From assembly GCA_018402135.1 (NCBI GenBank), contig JAGYJF010000002.1, positions 62,001-126,000 of the forward strand: a stretch of DNA of 64,000 nt, read 5' to 3'. The notes under the pieces were generated by a model that saw nothing but the letters and a program-made list of their open reading frames with translations, was not told the DNA's origin and searched no databases. This DNA comes from Flavobacteriaceae bacterium (GTDB lineage: Bacteria; Bacteroidota; Bacteroidia; Flavobacteriales; Flavobacteriaceae). A program made the translations under genes and the position numbers. The stretch's first letter is position 1, and every line of letters begins with the position of its first letter. Below, one piece after another: positions 29,241-38,933 of the stretch.

Positions 29241-29458
29241 CTAGTTTTTATTAATAAATGACATTGTTTTTGTATTCATATAACATACATTAATTATTTA
29301 AATACTTTTTTACCATTTTGATAAACTAATTTATTGATGATTTTTTTATTGACAGGAGGACAAACGCTATTCAACTAAATAATTATTGAATTCATCAAGA
29401 TTTTAAATTGAACTAGTTTTTTCAATTTGATAAGTGAAGTAAAAGCAATAATCAAAAT

Positions 29459-29492
29459 TAAAAAAGCCACCTGTTAACAGGTGGCTTTTTTA
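29459..29492 (-). terminator. Bidirectional-looking terminator downstream of the OmpA-family gene
   Basis: AAAAAAGCCACCTG-TTAA-CAGGTGGCTTTTTT. Confidence 0.8.
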
Positions 29493-29515
29493 ATTCAATT
29501 ATATTAATTTAAATA

Positions 29516-31426
29516 TTATTCTTTTAAGATATAGAAGTACGAACGACGGTTAAGCTGGTGCTCTTCTGAACTGCATTTAACGCCGTTTGAACATTTGTTA
29601 AGCAACTGTGTCTCCCCGTATCCTATAGCGCTTTCTATGCGCTCTGGTGCAATGCCACGAGATAACAAATAATCTCTTGTTGATTTAGCACGTCTATCCG
29701 ATAATTTCATATTGTAGCTATCACTTCCTCTGCTGTCGGTATGGGATTCAATTTTGATAACCATTGTCGGGTGTTTACGTAAAACATCTACAATATTTTC
29801 TAATTCGTATTCAGCATCGGTACGTATATTCCACTTATCAAAGTCGAAGAAGATTGGATTAATTACAATTTGATTATCCATAATTAATGGTGTCAAATAC
29901 AAATCAGCTTCAATTTCCTTGGCATTTTCGTCATCTGTTTTAACCACAGTTTGATCTTCCTTGTAATCGTCTTTAGTGCCAACAACCGTGTAAATTTGGT
30001 TGCAGTCTACTTCAAATTCATAGGCGCCTTCTTCTGTGGTTGTAAGTTGCTCAATAACTTTTCCGTTATCATCAATCAATCTTACTTCAACACCTGGAAG
30101 CTCTGCATTTGTTTTAACGTCTCTAGCAACTCCTTTAATAATTTGTGAACAGGTATAGCTATTAAATTGATAAATATCGTCGCTTCCTTGACCACCTGGT
30201 CTATTTGATGAAAAATACCCTTTATCAGTGTCTTCATCTAAATAAAAGGCAAAGTCGTCAAATCCACTATTATAAGGTGCTCCTAAATTTTCGGGTTGTG
30301 AATTGCTACCCTTTAAAATATCAGACTTAAAAATATCTAGCAGTCCTAAGTTCAAAAAGCCATCAGTTGAAAAATACAAGGTACTATCCTGACTCACAAA
30401 GGGAAACATTTCACGACTTTCGGTGTTTACAGTTGGACCTAAATTAACAGGTTCGCCAAAAGATCCATCTTCAAGAATAGCTACTTCATAAATATCAGTT
30501 TGTCCAAAACCGCCGTCTCTGTCAGACACAAAATAAAGTTTTTTATTATCGGGACTTAAGGCTGGGTGACCTGTAGAAGATTTAGCGTCGTTAAATGGTA
30601 ATTCTTTAATGTTATCCCAAGTACCGTCTTCTGATAGTGTCGCCTTATAAATTTTAAGGTGAGAAGTTCCTTTTTTGTCAAAATCCAATTTGTTACGCTT
30701 GGTAACGTTATCCCTTGTAAAATATAGGGTTTTACCGTCGTTAGTTATAGCAACTGTTGCTTCGTGATAATCTGTGTTTAGTTTTTCGGCATTGATGAAA
30801 TCGGGTGTTCCAAATTTGGTTTTACCGTTTTCTTCAGATACAGATACTTCGAAAATGTCTAGAAATGGTTCCTTATTCCAACTGTAAACTTTGTTGTTTT
30901 CATCGGCTTTCGAAGACGCGAAATACAACTTCCCATTATTGATATAGGATCCGAAATCTGAATTTGATGTATTAAAAGGAACACCTTCAATATTGACCAC
31001 TTTTTCAGTATTGGCTGCAAATTTCTCTAAGATATCAACGTCATCTGGATTGTAGCCTTTAATTCTTGTATCAGACGTTTGAATCGATTGAAAGGTTTTA
31101 GTCCATTCATCGGCTTCTTCATAATTTCCAATACTTCTTAAGGCTTGAATGTATTTGTAAATATATTCTGGATGAACATCCTTATGTTTTTTGAGTGCCT
31201 TACCATACCAAAGTGCCGCGTTTTTTGTATCGGAGTTGTTATAATAACAATCGCCAAGTCTGGTTAGTACATGTGCACTGCTATCGCCTTTTGCGACGGC
31301 TTCTTTATATAGTTCGGTTGCTTTTACATAGCCATAGTTACTAAAAAACTTATCAGCTAATTTATTTTGAGCAAATCCAAAAATGGTGCTCAAAGCAAAA
31401 CATAATGTTATTAATTTTAGTTTCAT
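29516..31426 (-). CDS. OmpA family protein with TPR-like, PD40 and carboxypeptidase-like regulatory domains (T9SS-associated)
   Basis: HPALSPDNKKLYFVSDRDGGFGQTDIYEV; C-terminal IESHTDSRGSDSYNMKLSDRRAKSTRDYLLSRGI. Confidence 0.93.
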   Translation of the reverse strand: MKLKLITLCFALSTIFGFAQNKLADKFFSNYGYVKATELYKEAVAKGDSSAHVLTRLGDCYYNNSDTKNAALWYGKALKKHKDVHPEYIYKYIQALRSIGNYEEADEWTKTFQSIQTSDTRIKGYNPDDVDILEKFAANTEKVVNIEGVPFNTSNSDFGSYINNGKLYFASSKADENNKVYSWNKEPFLDIFEVSVSEENGKTKFGTPDFINAEKLNTDYHEATVAITNDGKTLYFTRDNVTKRNKLDFDKKGTSHLKIYKATLSEDGTWDNIKELPFNDAKSSTGHPALSPDNKKLYFVSDRDGGFGQTDIYEVAILEDGSFGEPVNLGPTVNTESREMFPFVSQDSTLYFSTDGFLNLGLLDIFKSDILKGSNSQPENLGAPYNSGFDDFAFYLDEDTDKGYFSSNRPGGQGSDDIYQFNSYTCSQIIKGVARDVKTNAELPGVEVRLIDDNGKVIEQLTTTEEGAYEFEVDCNQIYTVVGTKDDYKEDQTVVKTDDENAKEIEADLYLTPLIMDNQIVINPIFFDFDKWNIRTDAEYELENIVDVLRKHPTMVIKIESHTDSRGSDSYNMKLSDRRAKSTRDYLLSRGIAPERIESAIGYGETQLLNKCSNGVKCSSEEHQLNRRSYFYILKE

Positions 31427-31437
31427 TGTGATAGGTT

Positions 31438-32355
31438 TTAGAAGTATCTAGGTGATTTAATTCGTTTACTCTTAAATACTTCGAACATTAATAGTATTTC
31501 GTGGGTTCCTGAGGTATAAGGACGCAAATCTGAAATAGGATATTCGTAAGCGTAACCAATTCTAAGTTGCTTTGAAACCTGGAAATCGGCAATACCACCT
31601 AAGGCTCCAGCTTGTTCATTTACGCGATAAGCCGCACCCAGCCATAATACTTCGTTAAAGAGAAAGTTTGCAGTGAAGTCGAACGACAGCGGTGCTCCAT
31701 TGGTTGTTTTTAACATGAACGCTGGTTTAAATTTGGTGCTTTCACTTAAATCAAACACATAGCCACCTGTAAAATAATAACTCACACGCTCTAACGCTGC
31801 AAAACCATCATCATTATTAAGGTCTGTGGTTAACATTCTTGGTGCAGATAAACCTAAATACCATTTATTGGTATGCCAATATAAACCAACACCAGTGTTA
31901 AAGGTCCATCTATTTTGTATTCCAAAAATGGTTGGATCAAAAGATTGGTCATTTTGGAAAGCAGCATCTAATCCATAATGGGTAAATCCGGCTTTTAGTC
32001 CAAACGCTAATTTAGTATTTTCTCCTGTTTGAATGGTATACGAAAAGTCTCCATATATATAAGAGAAATTTTCAAAACCTAGCTGATCGTCAATAAAAGA
32101 AAGACCAACTCCAATTTTTTCATTCCTCAATGGGCTATGAACAGACAGTGTTGATGTTGAAGGTCCACCTTCCAATCCCACCCACTGACTTCTGTGCAGT
32201 CCAACCACACTAAGTGTTTCTCTACTTCCAGCATAAGCGGGATTTATAGCGATTGTATTATACATATACTGGGTGAATTGAGGTAGCTGTTGTGCTAATC
32301 CTATCCAACTACTGGCCAGTATAAAAGCTGTTATGTAATACTTTGATAACTTCAT
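31438..32355 (-). CDS. PorP/SprF family type IX secretion system membrane protein
   Basis: QQLPQFTQYMYNTIAINPAYAGSRETLSVVGLHRSQWVGLEGGPSTSTLSVHSPL. Confidence 0.95.
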   Translation of the reverse strand: MKLSKYYITAFILASSWIGLAQQLPQFTQYMYNTIAINPAYAGSRETLSVVGLHRSQWVGLEGGPSTSTLSVHSPLRNEKIGVGLSFIDDQLGFENFSYIYGDFSYTIQTGENTKLAFGLKAGFTHYGLDAAFQNDQSFDPTIFGIQNRWTFNTGVGLYWHTNKWYLGLSAPRMLTTDLNNDDGFAALERVSYYFTGGYVFDLSESTKFKPAFMLKTTNGAPLSFDFTANFLFNEVLWLGAAYRVNEQAGALGGIADFQVSKQLRIGYAYEYPISDLRPYTSGTHEILLMFEVFKSKRIKSPRYF

Positions 32356-32367
32356 AGGTTAAGTTTT

Positions 32368-35300
32368 TTATTTTGTAGCGACATAGATTGGGCCTGTAAA
32401 AGGACTCAATCCACTGTTTCTAAGTTTCACGATATAATAATAGGTTCCAGTTGGTACTTTTCCAGCATTACCTACCGAGGATTTTGACGTTTCGCCACCC
32501 CAGTTGTTTTGGTAATTTTTACTTTCGAATATTTTAGCGCCCCATCTATTAAAGATTTCAACTTCAACAACAAATCCGCAATCCTCAATACCAGTTACGG
32601 TAAAGAAATCGTTTATCAAGTCGTTATTTGGCGTCACTGCTTTCGAAATTTCAACATTATCTTCTCCACAAGAAAGAACGACACAATCATCATTAACATT
32701 TAGGTTGAGTAATACTTGGGTGAAACAAACATCATCATTTGAATTGTATCTGAAAGTATAGTCACCTAACTCAACAGTTGAAGGATCAAATATACTGCCA
32801 TCTAAGTTTGCATTTCCTGTTACAACCGTCCAAGTACCGCCTTGAGTAATATCATTTGGTAAGTAGTCAAATAAATCTACTTCTATATCTTCAATACATA
32901 TTGAAGCCTGAATTGCAGAGACATCAACTTTAACAGATACATTGATGGTTTGAGTGAAAATAGCCTCGTTACCACAATCGTCGGTTACAGTCCATTCTCT
33001 AATGATTTGATAGTTTTCAGGGATATCAGTTTGAGTTGAATTTTCAATAAAAACCACTGATATGTCATTAGAGCAAGCGTCCTCAAACACCAATTGTGGA
33101 ACTTCTGGAATATCATTACAAATAGCAAATATGTTTGTTTCTAGTGAATTCGTTAAACTAGGAGCAGTAATATCTCTAACATTGATAGTTTGTGTGTGAA
33201 CTGTTTCGTTACCACATTCGTCAGTAGCGGTCCAAGTTCTTACTAAAGTGTATTCACCAGCACAAGCGCCAGGTGTGTTCACTTCGTTAAAAGTAACAGT
33301 AGCATCACCACAGTTATCAGTAGCTGTTAAAGTTTCAGCTGTTGGAATCGCATCACATTCAACAGTTGCATCGGCAGGAAGTGCTTCAACAAAGGTTGGT
33401 GCAGTGGTATCTTGTACAGTTATAGTTTGTGAGTGCACTGTTTCGTTACCACATTCGTCAGTAGCGGTCCATGTTCTTACTAAAGTAGTATTCACCAGCA
33501 CAAGCGCCAGGCGTGTTCACTTCGTTAAAAGTAACAGTAGCAGTTCCACAGTTATCAGTAGCTGTTAAAGTTTCAGCTGTTGGAATCACATCACATTCAA
33601 CAGTTGCATCGGCAGGAAGTGCTTCAACAAAGGTTGGTGCAGTGGTGTCCTGTACAGTTATAGTTTGTGTGTGCACTGTTTCGTTACCACATTCGTCAGT
33701 AGCGGTCCATGTTCTTACTAAAGTGTATTCACCAGCACAAGCGCCAGGTGTGTTCACTTCGTTAAAAGTAACAGTAGCATCACCACAGTTATCAGTAGCT
33801 GTTAAAGTTTCAGCTGTTGGAATCGCATCACATTCAACAGTTGCATCGGCAGGAAGTGCTTCAACAAAGGTTGGCGCAGTGGTGTCCTGTACAGTTATAG
33901 TTTGTGAGTGAACAGTTTCATTACCACATTCGTCAGTAGCGGTCCATGTTCTTACGATAACAGACTCACCGGCGCAAGCACCAGCAGTGATATTTTCGTC
34001 GAAGGTTACAGTAGCATCGCCACAGTTATCAGTAGCTGTTAAAGTTTCAGCTGTTGGAATCGCATCACATTCAACAGTTGCATCGGCAGGAAGTGCTTCA
34101 ACAAAGGTTGGCGCAGTGGTGTCCTGTACAGTTATAGTTTGTGAGTGAACAGTTTCATTACCACATTCATCTGTAGCGGTCCAAGTTCTTACGATAACAG
34201 ACTCACCGGCGCAAGCACCAGCAGTGATATTTTCGTCGAAGGTTACAGTAGCATCGCCGCAGTTATCAGTAGCTGTTAAAGTTTCAGCAGAAGGAATCGC
34301 ATCACATTCAACAGTTGCATCGGCAGGAAGTGCTTCAACGAAGGTTGGTGCAGTGGTATCAATCACTGAGATATTTTGCGTGTGCACTGTTTCGTTACCA
34401 CATCCGTCAGTAGCGGTCCAAGTTCTTACTAAGGTGTATTCACCAGCACAAGCGCCAGGTGTGTTCACTTCGTTAAAAGTAACAGTAGCATCACCACAGT
34501 TATCAATAGCGGTTAAAGTTTCAGCTGTTAGAATCACATCACATTCAACAGTTGCATCGGCAGGAAGTGCTTCAACAAAGGTTGGTGCAGTGGTGTCCTG
34601 TACAGTTATAGTTTGAGTGTGCACTGTTTCGTTACCACATCCGTCAGTAGCGGTCCAAGTTCTTACTAAGGTGTATTCACCAGCACAAGCGCCAGGTGTG
34701 TTCACTTCGTTAAAAGTAACAGTAGCATCACCACAGTTATCAATAGCGGTTAAAGTTTCAGCTGTTAGAATCACATCACATTCAACAGTTGCATCGGCAG
34801 GAAGTGCTTCAACAAAGGTTGGTGCAGTGGTGTCCTGTACAGTTATAGTTTGAGTGTGCACTGTTTCGTTACCACATTCGTCAGTAGCGGTCCAAGTTCT
34901 TACTAAAGTGTATTCACCAGCACAAGCGCCAGGTGTGTTCACTTCGTTAAAAGTAACAGTAGCATCACCACAGTTATCAGTAGCTGTTAAAGTTTCAGCT
35001 GTTGGAATCACATCACATTCAACAGTGGCATCGGCAGGAAGTGCTTCAACAAAGGTTGGTGCAGTGGTGTCCTGTACAGTTATAGTTTGTGAGTGCACTG
35101 TTTCGTTACCACATTCGTCAGTAGCGGTCCAAGTTCTTACTAAAGTGTATTCACCAGTACAAGCGCCAGGCGTGTTCACTTCGTTAAAAGTAACAGTAGC
35201 GTCACCACAGTTATCAGTAGCTGTTAAAGTTTCTGCTGTTGGAATCACATCACATTCAACAGTTGCATCGGCAGGAAGTGCTTCAACAAAGGTTGGTGCA

Positions 35301-38155
35301 GTGGTGTCCTGTACAGTTATAGTTTGTGAGTGCACTGTTTCGTTACCACATTCGTCAGTAGCGGTCCATGTTCTTACTAAAGTGTATTCACCAGTACAAG
35401 CGCCAGGCGTGTTCACTTCGTTAAAAGTAACAGTAGCGTCACCACAGTTATCAGTAGCTGTTAAAGTTTCAGCTGTTGGAATCGCATCACATTCAACAGT
35501 TGCATCGGCAGGAAGTGCTTCAACAAAGGTTGGCGCAGTGGTATCTTGTACTGTTATAGTTTGTGTGTGAACAGTTTCATTACCACATTCGTCAGTAGCA
35601 GTCCAAGTTCTTACTAAGGTATAGTCACCAGCACAAGCGCCAGGCGTGTTCACTTCGTCGAAGGTTACAGTAGCAGTTCCACAGTTATCAGTAGCTGTTA
35701 AAGTTTCAGCTGTTGGAATCGCATCACATTCAACAGTTGCATCGGCAGGTAAAGCTTCAACAAAGGTTGGCGCAGTAGTGTCCTGTACAGTTATAGTTTG
35801 TGAGTGAACCGTTTCGTTACCACATTCGTCAGTAGCAGTCCAAGTTCTTACTAAGGTATAGTCACCAGCACAAGCGCCAGGCGTGTTCACTTCGTCGAAG
35901 GTTACAGTAGCAGTTCCACAGTTATCAGTAGCTGTTAAAGTTTCAGCTGTTGGAATCGCATCACATTCAACAGTTGCATCGGCAGGAAGTGCTTCAACAA
36001 AGGTTGGCGCAGTGGTGTCCTGTACAGTTATAGTTTGTGTGTGAACCGTTTCGTTACCACATTCATCAGTAGCGGTCCAAGTTCTTACTAAGGTGTATTC
36101 ACCAGCACAAGTTCCAGGCGTGTTCACTTCGTTAAAAGTAACAGTAGCAGTTCCACAGTTATCAGTAGCTGTTAAAGTTTCAGCAGAAGGAATCGCATCA
36201 CATTCAACAGTTACATCGGCAGGAAGTGCTTCAACGAAGGTTGGCGCAGTGGTGTCAACTACAGTGATTGTTTGTGTGTGAACCGTTTCGTTACCACATT
36301 CGTCAGTAGCGGTCCAAGTTCTTACTAAAGTGTATTCACCAGCACAAGCGCCAGGCGTGTTCACTTCGTCGAAGGTTACAGTAGCAGTTCCACAGTTATC
36401 AGTAGCTTTTAAAGTTACAGCTGTTGGAATCGCATCACATTCAACAGTTGCATCGGCAGGTAAAGCTTCAACAAAGGTTGGTGCAGTGGTATCTTGTACT
36501 GTTATAGTTTGTGTGTGAACTGTTTGGTTTTTACAATCATCGGTTATAATCCACGTGCGATATAAAACATAGTTGTAGGAACAATCACCTTCAGTTATTT
36601 TTTCACTATAATCTACAACAATATCAGTATTACAATTATCTGAAGCAGTTAATATTTCTGCAGTTGGAATAGCATCGCATTCAACGGTTACATCGGCAGG
36701 AAGTGTTTCTACAAAGGTTGGAGCGGTTGTATCTTCAATAGTAAATATTTGCTTTGTAGTTTCTGAATTATCACAATCATCTGTTATTGTATAAGTACGC
36801 GTGACAACAATAGGGCAACTTCCGCTAGCGACATCAGTATAAGTAAAAGTTGAATTGTTGCTAGTTGTAAATTCACCACCTTCCGCTAAGAATTGAGTTT
36901 CAGAAATAGCACTTTCTAAAGTGCTAAAAGGTAGTGCGGAAGTATTTTCGATATCATCCGTAGTGCAACCTTCAATAGTAATATCATCTGGAGCTGTGAT
37001 AGTTGGGGGATTTGTGTTTACAACTACCAAAGAAATCAAGTCTGATGTCTTAGTGCAATTATTAGCATCAGTGACCGTAACATAATAGTCACCGCCTCCT
37101 AAATTATCAAAAAAGCCTGTTTCATTAGAAATATTTGACGGTGTAAGTGTGTAAGAATAGGGAGCAGTACCAAATTGTGAAAGACCTTGGTCTCCAGCAA
37201 CGGCAGTAATACTTCCTGTTTCAGTACAATTTGGATCAACAACAGCAATATCTAAAACTACATCCACTACTGTAATATTAAACAAACAAGATTGTGTAAA
37301 AACTTCTCCAGTTGGCGAAGTATAAACAGCTACATATTCTAAATCATGTGATCCAACTGGATAAAACCCAGTATTTGGACCAGAAACAGTAAAATCGACA
37401 CCTGCGGAACAGTTATCGCTAGGTATCAAGAAACCTTTAACCGCTATAATAGTATCTCCTGAGTTGGCATTACTAGGTCGTTGTCCAGTGAATGTGAATA
37501 CAAATTTCAACCTGTAAATTCCTGAAATTCCAGTATCGGGACCATTTCCTGGATCAAAATTTGCCGCCCAATTATAAATGCTTTGGTTGCCGTTTACAGT
37601 CTGTGAACCTAAACTAAGGTCACCAGAATTGTCTATTGGAACTAAAAATAGCTCTACGGCATAATTCCCATTAACATAGTTCAATTCTATAGAGACATTA
37701 GTGTCATCTTCTAGAATAAGAAAGGGTGTAATTATTTTTGATTTTCCATCACCATCATTATCATTACCATTAAATAATTTCACGCTACCACCATCAGTTC
37801 CAACACGTGAAATATAATTAAATTCCCAACATTGTTGAGAAAGTAATTGCTCATTCAGTTCAAATAACATTTGGAAAGAGCTTTCGGTGTCAACTCCATA
37901 ACAATTATGAGAAACATTCGGTAAAGACCAAAATACGTTAGAGCCTAAAACACCATTTTGTACAGTATCGGCGCATAAAGTTTGGTTAGAAGGACAATTG
38001 TCAAAGACAATACAGCTTGGTTGTACAACGGAATTTTGGCTTTGTGAAATTTGAAAACTTAACAAAACAGAAAGCACAAGGCTAAGGGTTAAGAAAGCTT
38101 TCTTTGACAGAAAACCATAGTTCCATTTCATTGAGAATGGATAATTTTTTTTCAT
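32368..38155 (-). pseudogene. Giant T9SS type-B secreted adhesin with SprB-like and HYR/Ig-like repeats; frame interrupted near 33486
   Basis: ORFs 33458-38155 and 32368-33501 are one gene split by a +1 nt insertion in repeat 13; signal peptide at N-terminus, CHU_C-type C-terminus ISKAVTPNNDLINDFFTVTGIEDC...VEIFNRWGAKIFES...GTYYYIVKL. Confidence 0.9.
33160..36480. repeat. 14 tandem near-identical coding repeats of 237 bp (79 aa)
   Basis: Recurring [77 protein letters not shown]; boundary positions 33396 to 36478 equal 13 x 237 + 1. Confidence 0.97.
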
Positions 38156-38382
38156 AATGTTGTAATTAACTAATAGCTATAATAAAAATATCACAGAATC
38201 GGTCTTGTAATATTCTTTATTTTTAATAACAATTTTGAGGGAGTAGCATCTTTATAAAATGCCTGAGGAATGGAGTAATTAATATGTTTTTGATTTGGGG
38301 TCATTTACATTAATTTTACATTTACAAAGCAAAGCACAAACAGCGCGCTAAACAAATATAAATGTTGAAGGGACGAAAATAA

Positions 38383-38415
38383 TCGATAAAACGGACATAT
38401 GCAACATTTTATCGA
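38383..38415. promoter_or_regulatory. Inverted repeat TCGATAAAA-N15-TTTTATCGA upstream of the sixA-ppk-ppx operon
   Basis: 9-bp perfect arms ending 26 nt before the ATG at 38442. Confidence 0.45.
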
Positions 38416-38441
38416 AAAAAATTGCACTTAATCGAACAAAA

Positions 38442-38933
38442 ATGAAAAATTTAGTAATTATCAGACACGGAAAATCCTCATGGAACCATAATATTAGCGA
38501 TGTTTTAAGGCCTTTAACGGCTCGTGGGAAAAATGACATCAAATTAATAGGAGATTTCTTCAATTCTTTAAATTTAACTCCAGATGCTATTTTTTCCAGT
38601 CCCGCAAAACGGGCTCATGATACTGCCATCATTTTCAACTCTAGGTTTAAAGATTTTCAAAATTCAATTGTAGTCCAACAAGAATTGTACGATTTTGAAG
38701 GCAGGCAAGTAGTGAATTTTATCAAGTCCTTATCAAATGATTATAATTTTGTTATAATTTTTGGTCATAATAATGCCCTAACTTTAATTTCTAATATCTT
38801 TGGTTCAAAAGTTATAGACAATCTACCAACTGCCGGATTGGTGCATATTGGTTTCGATGTCGAAAATTGGAGTGATATTAAAAAAGGAACCACAAAACTT
38901 ACATTATTCCCCAAGGAATTGAGACATGAATAA
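38442..38933 (+). CDS. SixA-like histidine phosphatase
   Basis: LVIIRHGKSSWNH; IFSSPAKRAHDTA; VIIFGHNNALTLI. Confidence 0.92.
   Translation: MKNLVIIRHGKSSWNHNISDVLRPLTARGKNDIKLIGDFFNSLNLTPDAIFSSPAKRAHDTAIIFNSRFKDFQNSIVVQQELYDFEGRQVVNFIKSLSNDYNFVIIFGHNNALTLISNIFGSKVIDNLPTAGLVHIGFDVENWSDIKKGTTKLTLFPKELRHE

Noticed and set aside
28996-29244. 82-aa ORF on + strand
   Set aside because: Lies within the degenerate 160-bp repeats, no family-like sequence or ribosome-binding signal.
33160-36480. Regular repeats considered as CRISPR or satellite
   Set aside because: Repeats are contiguous 237-bp coding units with no unique spacers and encode an Ig-like domain.
33248-36518. Series of + strand ORFs (62-238 aa) across the repeat array
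   Set aside because: Shadow ORFs: the 237-bp unit is divisible by 3, so any open antisense frame repeats. They have no start-site support and are antisense to the adhesin.
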